Assembly: GCA_032988165.1 (NCBI GenBank)
Contig: JANTQF010000008.1
Span: 186,001 to 250,000, forward strand
Source of the DNA: Emmonsiellopsis sp. PD_33
Taxonomy: Eukaryota > Ascomycota > Eurotiomycetes > Onygenales > Ajellomycetaceae
Direction of reading: 5' to 3'
DNA: 64,000 nucleotides
The translations under genes and the position numbers were made by a program. The notes under the pieces are model-generated. The model was not told where the DNA came from. It worked only from the letters and a program-made list of their open reading frames with translations, and did not search any database. Positions 1 to 10,140 of the stretch are shown here, piece by piece. How positions within the stretch are numbered: the first letter of the stretch is position 1; each line of letters begins with the position of its first letter.

Positions 1-580
1 ATAACTATATCCGAAAGGAAGGAGAGAGAAAGATATTTGTTTAATTATCTAATTCAATCCAACCCAAGCCGCTCAGCGGGTATTAACTGCCACATTAACG
101 AACTCAGCTCGAGAGCTGAGTGTTTACCCATTTCATCACCTCCTGGAACATTTCCCATTCCCTGCCTTTTCTCATTCAATATATATAGAGGTTATATATA
201 TATAGCTCTACCATGCCAGATGCGATCGGATAGCAAAGCCCTAATAATATGCCTTCCTTCAACAAGGAAGGCTTCCCCTATTTCTCCCATGACAACTATC
301 CCCCCCTCCCTCTTTGACGCCTTTCTAACCCCATTATTATTTCCATCCACACATATCCCCAATTTAGAATCTTGCGCGATGGCTCTGTTCGATTACATTC
401 GACCGCTAATTAGCTGACTGGTTCGCTAATGAAGCGAAATGATGGATGGAAGGGCGGATTCGGCGTGCATATGTATGTGCCGCTAGGATAGCAATAGTTC
501 GGTAGGTATGAATTGGGCAGGCGATTCATCGGGATGGAGCTCGTGATTCCGTAATCTTGGTGGGAAGGGCGGAATAGGAT
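1..580. other. window edge, no gene recognised
   Basis: This stretch lies 3' of the small minus-strand gene that ends at 581. An open frame at 37-417 on the plus strand has no recognisable domain and is rich in Pro, Ser and Ile as expected of chance reading of pyrimidine-rich DNA. I see no gene here; part of it is probably 3' untranslated sequence of the neighbour. Confidence 0.5.
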
Positions 581-931
581 TCAAGGTACGTGTTGCACCT
601 CGATTGTATATATCGGTGGATTATCGTCCATCAGTTCAAGCCTTGCCTTCGCCGACCTAGATGCAATCATGACCGTCATTAACATTCCATTCCCAATCCA
701 CACCAAGTCCAAGAACCTTTTATCAGTATATAAAAACGACAAACCTACCTCTTCAGCAGTCAATATCCCCTTCTCCACCGCCGGAGCCCACGGCACATCC
801 CAATCATCCTCAGCCCAATAATTTGCCATGGGATACAGATCGGTGCGGGCGAGGAGGTAGACGTTAAAGATCACCAGGACCAGAGTAAGGGCTAGTGTCA
901 CGTAGAGGATTGTCTTCTGCACGTCGGTCAT
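581..931 (-). CDS. small single-pass membrane protein of unknown function
   Basis: I do not recognise the family. Starting at the ATG at 931 the frame gives 116 residues: a very hydrophobic segment at about residues 7-28 (ILYVTLALTLVLVIFNVYLL) followed by an acidic, tryptophan-rich stretch (AEDDWDVPWAP). Two in-frame ATGs further upstream (1051 and 1024) would add a Pro/Arg-rich extension that looks like 5' leader. A 92-nt intron is possible: donor GTAGGT at 748 and acceptor TAG ending at 657. If it is removed, the protein is only 67 residues and stops at 636, losing a second hydrophobic stretch. The gene is divergent from uL15m at 1834 and probably shares its promoter. That it is a real gene is likely from the coherent membrane segment; its C-terminus is uncertain. 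Confidence 0.5.
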   Translation of the reverse strand: MTDVQKTILYVTLALTLVLVIFNVYLLARTDLYPMANYWAEDDWDVPWAPAVEKGILTAEEVGLSFLYTDKRFLDLVWIGNGMLMTVMIASRSAKARLELMDDNPPIYTIEVQHVP

Positions 932-1833
932 TGTTGGGTCGATGAGGCGAAATCGAAATCTCCTGCGTGGTTGGAAGGGGTATGAAGGGGATGGGGATTT
1001 GTTGATTATGGGGAGAGAGGGAGACATTTGTTCGATTGATTTCACCGACATTGAAAAGGAGGAACGGACGGCAACTCGGAAGGGACGACTAAATTAAGAT
1101 TTTGGAGGATCCAGGGCTCGCTCGTTCGTTTTGGGGATTTGTATTTTTGAACTGGGATTGAGAGCGAGAAGAGGCCAATTAGTTGCTGGGCAAAATTAAT
1201 TGCTGTGTGTGTGTAGGAAGTGTTGAAAATGGATATGCCTAGTGATTCCATTCCATTTCGTGGAGAGAGTGCAATTCCGTTTCTATCAAACTCTATGTCA
1301 TTTGAGTTTGATATTGGATTTGCCAAAGTTGGGTTGTAGTTTCTGATTGACCAACGGGTTTCCCCTAGACGAAATAGAGACCTTGCCTCCTTTCCTCCGA
1401 GTTCCCGAAACTGATATGAAGTATTGGCAGATGACTCTTGAAGAGTATAAACGATAGCGTGATGGCGTTTGGCTCTGTTAGGTGCGTTTGTCGCGTCCAA
1501 TGTTGGAATGGGCTGGACATTAGTTGGAAATTGAGTTAATAGAGATACGGGAGACTCCACAATGTAGCTGGGAGTTAATTATCGTCGCCACAGATATATA
1601 ATTTGTTGTTGGCGGTTGTATTTGAATCCAGTTTAAGCTACAACTCGAAATTTGTATAGATGACGTCATGACTTATCAGATCAAAATAATCACGTGACTA
1701 TTTGATGACTGATGGATGACTACTATCTGATCACCTGACCCCATCCATCGAAATCCTCACCTCCATAAAAAAGAATACCGACGACAGGTCTCAACCAGCC
1801 CGTTAAACACGCACAAGTTCGACGGCGCCCCCA
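932..1833. promoter_or_regulatory. divergent promoter between small membrane protein and uL15m
   Basis: This 0.9-kb spacer separates two outward-facing genes. Close to uL15m it holds a perfect CRE palindrome TGACGTCA (1661-1668) and 21 nt further on TCACGTGA (1690-1697), an E-box of the CACGTG class, followed by several TGAT/ATGACT repeats. CREs are bound by bZIP factors and CACGTG by bHLH factors such as Cbf1; which factor acts here is not shown by the sequence. A 172-codon frame on the minus strand (1042-1560) was judged spurious. Confidence 0.45.
1661..1697. promoter_or_regulatory. CRE plus E-box pair
   Basis: TGACGTCA at 1661-1668 and TCACGTGA at 1690-1697 are both perfect palindromes within 37 bp, about 140 bp before the uL15m start codon. 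The close pairing in a mitochondrial ribosomal protein promoter suggests regulated transcription, but that is inference from motif identity alone. Confidence 0.4.
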
Positions 1834-2863
1834 ATGCCTCCCCGATTATCCTGGCGGCTGCCAATGCAGCTGCCCTCGCTATTCCAAACCGTCGCCTCCC
1901 CGCCATCCTTCCTACTTCCCCTTCTCCAGAGCCAGACCCGACAAGCCTCCATCCTCGCCTCCCTCTCCGATAATGCGGCAGCATACAACAAGCGCATAAG
2001 ACGGGGTCGCGGTCCTGCGTCGGGAAAGGGAAAGACGTCCGGACGTGGTCATAAGGGTCAGAAGCAGCATGGTAGCGTACCTGCGCATTTCAATGGTGGA
2101 CAGACGAAGGATATCATTGTTTCTGGCGAACGGGGGGGTGATAATGTGTAAGTTAGCTGACTGATTCAAATTCGAGGATTGAGAAATTGGGATATAATCA
2201 TTACGATATCCCTTCCGCCTCAATTCCCAAGTAATCAAATACCACGGAAACAAGAATCTAATTAACCCCCCCTCTTCCAGCTTCTCCCTCGAAATGTCCC
2301 GCGTAAACCTCGACAAAATCCAAGAGTGGATCAACCAAGGCCGCCTCGACCCTACCCAGCCCATCACCGTCCGCGAACTGGCCAAATCCCGCTGCATCCA
2401 CGGCGTCAAAGACGGCGTCAAACTGCTTGCCCGGGGCAAAGAAGCCCTGACCACACCGATCCAGATCGTTGTCTCCCGCGCCTCCGCCACGGCCATTGAA
2501 GCCGTCGAAGCCGCCGGCGGCACCATCACCACCCGCTACTACACGCGCCATGCCATCAAGCGTATCATGGCCGGCAAGACGGACCCGTACGTGTCGATTG
2601 CATGGGAGAGCGCGGGGGACAATCTGAAGATTGGGATGGGGGTTGATAAGCCGCGGGTGAAGGGGGAGGGGTTCTCGTATCGTTTGCCCGATCCGACGAA
2701 CCGGAAGGATGTCGAGTATTATCGTGACCCGGCGCATAGGGGTTATTTGAGCCATCTTGTTGGCAAGGATGAGGGTCCTAGTTTGTTCTTCACTGCGCCT
2801 GGTGGGAAGGCGTATAAGAAGGCGGGCGATGGAAGGCCTGCTAGTGAGAATAGATTGTGGTAA
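1834..2863 (+). CDS. MRPL10: mitochondrial ribosomal protein uL15m (L15/YmL10 type)
   Basis: Structural protein of the large subunit of the mitochondrial ribosome. Two exons, 1834-2147 and 2281-2863, are joined across a 133-nt intron (donor GTAAGT, branch CTAAT, acceptor CAG) and give 298 residues. The first ~45 residues are hydrophobic and basic without acidic residues, as in a mitochondrial presequence. The family signature follows at about residues 52-76: RRGRGPASGKGKTSGRGHKG. After it come FNGGQT and, across the splice, NVFSLEMSRVNLDKIQEWI, the usual fungal uL15m continuation. The C-terminal half contains the L15/L18e-type domain with VVSRASATAIEAVEAAGG. The start is the first ATG in frame. 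It is divergent from the small membrane-protein gene and convergent with the kinase gene. Confidence 0.93.
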
Positions 2864-4468
2864 ATCTGTTGGGGGAGGGGAGTGTAGATTGGGGGAGGGT
2901 ATTTTGGTGTCTTTATGCTTTGGTTTTTTATGCTTCGTTTTTCCTTTGTGTAGTTTATCCTGCTATATATCGCCTGGGCTTCGTTTGTATACTAGAGAAT
3001 CTAAATTCCCAACAGAACTACGCTTTGCTTTTGATAGAAAATGGGCTTTCCTTACTCTGATGCGTATAGTTTCTCTGCTTTCCATTCCCCACCACATTCG
3101 CCTTTGGTTTAAGTCCCTCATTCCGGCCCTCCCTCTGGCACTTCATCAAACCGAATGCTAAAGAATCCAACTCCCCCCCTCAAAACAATTAAGTAGGCAT
3201 GAAAGTAGCTCTCATTATTCATTGGATGCTAAACTACAAACATCAACTTCATATCATGCCCTCAATAACTAACTCATTGCATCATAAAAAAAAAGTGGAG
3301 AGGGATGGAGAAGAAGGGATGACGGGGAGATGCCATAAAGCACGCCTGGGAAACGCCGTTGCCAAAGTGAAAAAAAAAAAGAAATGAGCAGAGACAAAAC
3401 AACCTTCATGCGAACTCCATCGCTTAAAGTCCAGCAGTCAGTTTGCAGAAGACAAGCAGGAAGTTGGGAGATGAGAACACAAGGAAGAAAAAAATCAAGC
3501 CAGGAGAGGGATGGAGCATGCGTTTGTCAGGCCGGAATATGCTAATGAACCATCAATCAGCAGTGATGAGGTACACAATTGCGGCAAAAGATGCACAGAC
3601 AATAAGCGAGAAAAATAACCGGAGTAGAGGATAAATAGGTAACCACCAACCAAGTGCAAGTAGCTTCACCAGCCCTAAACATATTTGCAAGCGCCATGAG
3701 AATGGAAAATAAGGGGGCAAACGCGCAATGTCCTTCGTGGCAGATGATAAGGCTAGGGGACGGGCGAACAACCCTTGTTCAGTATCGGGATATTCAACAA
3801 TGGTGCCGGGTAAGAGCTGCTGCGGAAGGAAAAGATGCTGCGAGTAGGGATGCCAAAAGGGAATTGGGGCAATTCTGTAACGCAAAACATACAACTCAAA
3901 AAGAGGAGAGAGGCGACGAGAATAGTGTACCCACATCATCAATAACGATAGGAATTGAGGAACGGAGAAGAGTAGGGAGAGGCGGAACGAGGCAGCGGTA
4001 AAACATAGGACATAACAAAAGAAATAGAAATAAAAATGAAAACAAAGGTGCTGACGACGACCATGTTTGACTCATGGACACACAAACACAAATGATATAG
4101 ACCTGCAGAAAACAAAAGCCAATCAAATGCAGTGACCCGGGAAGTAGACATAGGGATGAAAAACACATTGATGAACCTTCCAGACCCCAAAAGACCCTCA
4201 CTCAGGACCTCCCAGAATATGAACAGCTGTTCCATATGTATATGCAACATCGCAGCAGAATATTAACAAAGAACAGAAGGGGAACGGGTATCAAAAAAAA
4301 AGATGCATATAACAGAACGCTTAAGCAATAATCCCAGCCCAGGCACCGTGTGCTGTACCCCACGCGCCTAAATTCAAAAAGAACAAGAAAGAAAAAAAAG
4401 CCCCCGGGAACCATATGAAATGTCGTAACACACTTCATGATGGATAAATCAAACACAATTGGAAGTGT
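2864..4468. other. 1.6-kb convergent intergenic region
   Basis: The spacer lies between the 3' ends of uL15m and the kinase. It holds several A-rich runs on the plus strand (for example at 3286 and 3370) and only short frames without domains. I see no gene; it is likely taken up by 3' untranslated regions and terminators of both neighbours. Confidence 0.5.
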
Positions 4469-6361
4469 CTAAAACCTCCATTGCGACGCTATGGCTGCAT
4501 CGTCTGTGCCGTCAGAGCAGTCGCGAAACCAGGGAGCTTCCATGGCTTCCCTGATTGTCCAACGTTTGAGCGGATCCATCTCCAAACACCCCTCTAAGAG
4601 ATCAAGCGCGTCTTGCCGCTCCTGCAGATCATCCTGACCTTTAAGAACAGCATGTCTATCCCAGAGCCCTTCGATAATATTCGTCCTGACTCGCGGCGGG
4701 AAAGGGTGTTGAAACGGTCGAGAGCCAACCAGCAACGAAAACACAACAACTCCAAATGCCCAGACATCCACAATGGGATTAATAAGGCCCTGGTCGGATG
4801 TCAGCAGTTCCGGAGACGCATATTCCAAGCTGCCTGCGACACTTGTACTCGTGTCAGACGGACCGATAGCCTTTGGTGGCGGTCGGTCTGCTGCATTGTC
4901 ATACGGATCCGGGGAACTACTAGTGGCATCTGTAGTCATCCATTCTGCCATTCCAAAATCACAAAGTATCAACTCGGAAATGTCACCAGATTCCTTGTCG
5001 TCTGCTGAGTGAAGAAGGCAGTTTTCCAGTTTGATATCCCGATGGACAACACGAGCATCTTCATGCAAGTACCTTATTGCGGATGCCAATTGATACGCAT
5101 ACTTTTTGGAGGGGGTGACCCCAAGGCCCTGCCGCCGCCTGCGGACAAGGTCGAACAAGGTCCCTCCTGTAGTTAACTTGGTAAAGCAAAAAGTAGCGTA
5201 ATCGGTTTCGTAAACCGCATCGAGCGGCAGAATATGAGGGTGGTGCAGATACCGCCATATACGCACCTCGTGGTCAAACTCGGCCTGAACCTGATCATTT
5301 TCTTTCTCACTCTGACCGGCGAGGTGTTTTTTAACTATCTTGACGGCCGTCCGTTCCGATCCGCCCCCTTCATTGACCTTAAACGCTTCCTTGACTGTGC
5401 TGAATCCTCCAAATCCAATCTGCTTGCCTATTACATAATCGGTTCCCACAACCTGACCTTCATCATCAGGGTCTGGAGGGACTTCGTCACGACTCCACAT
5501 GGACAGAAACGTGCTGGCAGGCGACTTACCACTTGAGTTGGTTGACCGACGTGAACCTTGACGCATGGTCTGCCGCAAACTGCCATCCCTCCCAAGAGTA
5601 TAGCTCTTGGACCTACTTCCAAATGGCTGTGGCCAAGCGTTGGCCCACCCGGCTGGATCATCCAATGAAGCTGGGCGTTGGACTCGTGGAGACGCCGAAA
5701 AAGGTGACAGTAAAATGTCCCGATGTGCTTCAGGTGGGGTACGTAACTCTTCTGTCATGGGTGATGCAGTGGAAAGAGACGTAAGGGACGTAGGACGTTC
5801 GGGCCCGGTGTCAACCGCAAAACTTTCCGGGATGGGAGAGAAAAAGGGATGGCGAGAGGGACTGAGAGGCAGTTCGTTTGCAGAGTTCTCGGAACCGCGA
5901 TGTTCGCGAGTGCGAAACCTCACATTTGGCTCACAGCTGTCTCGAGCATCATCGGCTACAGCGTTTTCTGGGTCTTGGAAGTTTCCGGGGTCTAACGGCA
6001 GCTCGGGGTTGTAACTGATTGACGGCTGTCGGTTTCGCGCGAATTGCTCCAACGGCGAAGGCTGCACATAGCGCGGATTATGGGGATACCCTAACTCTTC
6101 ATGGGCATTGCCGGCATGGTGTGAATCTTCCGGACAAGGGACAGCGATGGGGGGAGTGGAAGTATGAAGTTCATTCAGTACACTATTGCTTCCTTCAATG
6201 TCATGAGTGGTGGCATGGCTGGCATCCGCGCGGCCACGAGCGGCTCTCCGGCCATGGCCATCCTGCGTTGGTATATGGCGAGAATCCGGCAACCCAGGCG
6301 ACTGTGTAAAACTGGTATCTAACTTCAAATTCGCAAACTTCAAGGCCTCTTCATGAGCCAT
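4469..6361 (-). CDS. serine/threonine protein kinase with long disordered N-terminus
   Basis: A single-exon gene of 630 residues from the first ATG at 6361. Residues 1-300 are rich in Ser, Pro, Asp and Arg and have no domain; many SP/TP sites suggest regulation by phosphorylation. The kinase domain spans about 309-613: glycine loop GFGGFSTV, ATP-binding Lys in AVKIVKK (about 341), catalytic loop HRDIKLEN (about 440-447), DFG at about 468-470, SPE in place of APE at about 516-518, and VDVWAFGVV. All catalytic residues are present, so it should be active. The DFG-to-SPE segment is about 50 residues, longer than usual. The fold looks CAMK/Chk1-like, but I cannot assign an ortholog or substrate. 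It is divergent from teaC, sharing a 1-kb promoter. Confidence 0.85.
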   Translation of the reverse strand: MAHEEALKFANLKLDTSFTQSPGLPDSRHIPTQDGHGRRAARGRADASHATTHDIEGSNSVLNELHTSTPPIAVPCPEDSHHAGNAHEELGYPHNPRYVQPSPLEQFARNRQPSISYNPELPLDPGNFQDPENAVADDARDSCEPNVRFRTREHRGSENSANELPLSPSRHPFFSPIPESFAVDTGPERPTSLTSLSTASPMTEELRTPPEAHRDILLSPFSASPRVQRPASLDDPAGWANAWPQPFGSRSKSYTLGRDGSLRQTMRQGSRRSTNSSGKSPASTFLSMWSRDEVPPDPDDEGQVVGTDYVIGKQIGFGGFSTVKEAFKVNEGGGSERTAVKIVKKHLAGQSEKENDQVQAEFDHEVRIWRYLHHPHILPLDAVYETDYATFCFTKLTTGGTLFDLVRRRRQGLGVTPSKKYAYQLASAIRYLHEDARVVHRDIKLENCLLHSADDKESGDISELILCDFGMAEWMTTDATSSSPDPYDNAADRPPPKAIGPSDTSTSVAGSLEYASPELLTSDQGLINPIVDVWAFGVVVFSLLVGSRPFQHPFPPRVRTNIIEGLWDRHAVLKGQDDLQERQDALDLLEGCLEMDPLKRWTIREAMEAPWFRDCSDGTDDAAIASQWRF

Positions 6362-7321
6362 GCCCTCACCTAGAACAGGTGATTCCAGAGACAAAAAAGA
6401 ACGACGAACCAACAAGAGCTGCAGCTAGAGGATAATTCAATGGATGTGGCCCAGTAGCAAAGACAGACCCCAGGTAGTATCTCCCGTCGCGATATCAGTT
6501 AGAGTCATAAACGTGACCATTTGCCGTTGGTAGCGCAGAGATAGCGGGGGTGGGGGGAGGGCGAGGGCGAGGTACCGCACGGCCGGGCAGCCGTCTCGTC
6601 GCGTCGTCTTGTCGCAAAGTGGGTTCTCGACAGTGTAGGGATAGGGGACAGAGGATATTCTGACCGTGATGCCTACAGTCAGGTCCAGGCAAGGGAGCGG
6701 GGGAGACGGGCGAGGGCGTGGGGAGCGGCGAAATCTGCGAACAGGCGGCTCCAGTTTCTTGGACAGCAGTGATTGATGCCGCCAAGTCACGTGGGAGGCA
6801 ATCTGCTGCCAAGGCTTGGCCTGCGCTAATTGGATCCTGCCCCCACGCGCTGTGATTGGCCGGCGGCTGGCATCCCGGCGCCTAATTAGCCGCCAGGGGC
6901 CACCCAAGCCTTTGCCGCCAACCCTTGTCGCGCTTGTTTTGGGCGCTGGGGCCGACCTCCTGAGAAAGTTGGTGATCGAGCCTCGTGTGTCCTGCGCAAC
7001 AACCCGCTCGTTCCATGGCCATTTCCTTGCCGTATCTCTCAGTCAAGTCCACCGGCACTCCGTCTGAGATGGCCTGTGATCTTTAAACAATCGCCGCCTT
7101 TCATTCCCTCTTTCCCCGCTCTGGAGCGGACATCGTTCTCTCGCCTTTCCTCTGTCACTTCTACGGCGCCACGTTTCAGCGCATACGTTTCCTCGCTTTT
7201 TTGGGGCCTTGTCTTAGAGGAGACGTTGTCGGCAGATGCTCCCCTTACCTCCGTCGTTTGCGACTACTCTTCCCAGCATTCCCTCGAGCTCCTATTTCGC
7301 TCGTCCCTCCTATAAGCCACT
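6362..7321. promoter_or_regulatory. divergent promoter of kinase and teaC-like gene
   Basis: The 1-kb spacer between two outward-facing genes contains CACGTG at 6788-6793, several CCAAT-type sequences (ATTGG around 6833 and 6856) and, before the plus-strand start, long pyrimidine-rich runs typical of fungal leaders. Frames on both strands here are low in complexity and were rejected as genes. Confidence 0.4.
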
Positions 7322-10140
7322 ATGACGAGACCTCAGATAATCCGGGCAGGTGAGCATTGAGACAAACACACTATATCTAGGCTCGCTACTCGGCCGGATC
7401 GCTCAATAACACTTGTTTGCGTTTATAGATACTATCGATCTGCAAGACCATCACGCTCCCTCCGCCCAAGACCACTCCCACCAGTCCAGCAATTCGACTT
7501 CATCTGAAGGTAGTCGACCGGCACCACACCAAAGCCAGTCCATGCGACATGCAGAGAAAGACGCCCGAGACGAATTGGATCAAAGTCCCCGAGTGTCTGA
7601 GGATCGCAGACACAATGATGACAGCGAGGACGAGTTGAATGGCCACGGCCAGATGGACCATTACTCGAATGGGGGAATGTCGGGAGAAGATGGGGACCTT
7701 GCAGATGGTGAAAGTGATGACCAATTGGATGATGATATGATGGACAAGATTTCAAGTTCTCCGTCGATTGATGATGGTGCGTACTTTCAATATTCAACCA
7801 TATGCCGCGTCCCCCATTTCCATATTTCCATATGTTCAAGCGGCCGGGAAAAGCACCCCGACCGATTCCATTGCCCCTCCTACATCTACATGGGTGGGGT
7901 TATTATGATTATGGGTCTTATGTTACTACCACAATATTGCGGTTTTCTCCCTGGTTTGGTCGGTGATTGCGGGGAAATAGCACGGTTTCAGCGCCCCGGG
8001 TCGCCTGAAACCTATTACACAACATCTGCTGACTAAATATACAGAAGATATTGATTTCGAATTCGTTTATGCCTTGCATACCTTCGTAGCGACAGTTGAG
8101 GGACAGGCAAATGCCACAAAAGGCGATACTATGGTCCTCCTGGATGACAGCAACAGCTATTGGTGGCTTGTCAGAGTTGTGAAGGATCAGAGCATCGGTT
8201 TGTCCACTGTGCCTATCGTTCTTACTCTCTCGTACTAATTCTCCATAGGTTATCTACCCGCAGAACATATTGAGACGCCGACAGAACGCCTTGCCCGCTT
8301 AAACAAGCATAGAAATATTGATGTATGATTTTCGGTGGATAAGCACTGTTTGAACCCGCTAATATTGTTGTTAGTTATCTGCCACGATGCTGGGAGATAA
8401 TCCCGAGAAATCCAAAAACCCCCTTAAAAAAGCGATGCGGAGAAGAAATGCCAAGACTGTTACATTCACCTCATCCCCAATCTACTTCGAGCCTTCGGAT
8501 GTCGAGTATTCTACTGATGAAGAGGAAGAAGGCGACGACCAGTTCTTCGATGATGACGACGAGAATGCCCGGTCAGACACTAATGATACACAAGAAGAAT
8601 CCAGCAAAGAAGACATTGTCGTCGAACCCCTTCGACCAAAATTGCAACCGGATAAAGAGGCCACCAATGCACGGGAAGAAGAACCCGACCGAGAGTCTAG
8701 TCCCGAGAAAGCACGAGCAAGTGAAGATTCGTTCGATAAGCAAGGTAAACGCAATTTATCCGGATCTCTATGACTCTTACTAACTTTGGAAACAGAGGAC
8801 AACGTTACTGGCAGATCGAGGAATGGTGTGGTCCGAAATACGGATTCATTCTTCAAGGACGATAGCGTTGAAACTAAGAAGATATCGCTCACACCAAATC
8901 TCCTCCGTGACGATTCCAATAATAGTTCCGGATTAAATGAGCCGAAAGAGGTACTTTTCACTAGTCTATTACTATTCAAGTTTCTTTTCCTAATTAGCCC
9001 CCTTTTATTAAAATTTAGGCCAAAGGACGAGGGAGCCTCGAGGCTTTTGACAAAGCTATTGGTATCAGTGCTGGAGACAAATCCAAAGATGGCAAGAAAC
9101 ACAAAGAGAAGAAGTCAGGCATGCTCAGTGGTCTGTTCAAGAGAAAAGATAGGAAGAGCAAGGTGCTCGACGATGACACAGAGGAATCAGAGAAGATATC
9201 CGAGGAGTCCACTCGGTCGTTAACACCTCCAAAGATGTCAAGCGAATCATTGAAAGAAGAGCGCCCGCCCAAATCACAAAACGGACCACAACGATATCCA
9301 AGCAAACTGCAAAAGACTCCGCCAGAAACTTCTCCTGCCAGGAATGAGAGTTCTCAGGCATCCCAGCAAGCGACGAGTGGCACGACAAGCCAACCAACTT
9401 CTCCAAGCAAGGAAGAATTTGGAGCTGTCCGGGCAGCCCCACCTGAACGACAGTCTGATATGCCGCAGCCACTCCGAGTAAGGTCTCCCGAAGCGGTTCG
9501 TGAAAAACCGGCATCGTCTGTCTCGCGGGATCAAGTCAATAACAACTCTGACTCCCCAATGCAAACCACATTCCTCAACACTTCCCTCTCTTCTCTCGAT
9601 GTTTCACAGAATCCTTCCGAAATTGCAAACGGTCCGACATCAAGCCAAAACGCCGCCTCGAAAAAGGATAATATCAGAAATTCCCCTATTGCGGAGCATG
9701 AAGATGAGCTTTCAGAGTCCCCGGTCAACATATCTTCTCCAGAGCCTCGCAATCGCAATAATCCTCCAGGTCTAATCGCAGATAACTCACCCGCTAACGA
9801 TCCATCTCACCCACCCCATTCTCCAACCCCGTCTTCGCCGGAGCTTATCGAACCACCGGATGTCAAGCCAGATGAGGGTAATGCTCCAACATCCTCCAGT
9901 AACACACCAACTTGGAGCGAAGCTAGCCTGAGGTCGTATTTGGAGGACGATGGTGACATCCGTAACCTCCTCATCATTGTTCATGACAAATCAAACGTGA
10001 CCCCTGCAGGCCCGGATCACCCAGTAGTAGGAAGCCTTTTCAAACAAGAGAGCAAAGGGCTGCATGAAATGTCAGTTCGATTGGATGAACTTCTAACTGG
10101 TTGGATGGCTCGGAAGTCTCAAGCCGCCCCCGTGAAGTGA
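7322..10140 (+). CDS. teaC: SH3-domain cell-polarity protein, Tea4/TeaC/Bud14 family
   Basis: A cell-end polarity factor: fission yeast Tea4 and Aspergillus TeaC link microtubule tips to actin assembly, and yeast Bud14 recruits the PP1 phosphatase Glc7. Seven exons: 7322-7349, 7429-7776, 8045-8197, 8249-8322, 8375-8744, 8796-8950, 9019-10140; 749 residues. The SH3 domain lies at about 131-190 (ALHTF, tandem Trp at 165-166, GYLPAEHIE). It runs straight into the family-specific TPTERLARLNKHRNIDLSAT. KTVTF at 228-232 fits the RVxF docking motif for PP1. An acidic tract, a Lys-rich block and a long Ser/Pro/Asn-rich disordered region follow. The C-terminus has a conserved module (SYLEDDGDIRNLLIIVHDKS, ending RLDELLTGWMARKS). 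Symbol assigned by family resemblance. Confidence 0.85.

Noticed and set aside
37..417. 126-codon plus-strand frame at the window edge
   Set aside because: Pro/Ser/Ile-rich reading of pyrimidine-rich DNA with no recognisable feature.
1042..1560. 172-codon frame on the minus strand between the first two genes
   Set aside because: No domain, composition like random sequence, and it overlaps the upstream region of the small membrane-protein gene within a divergent promoter.
6362..6415. 18-codon N-terminal extension of the kinase
   Set aside because: The frame is open but starts with TTG; the first ATG is at 6361.
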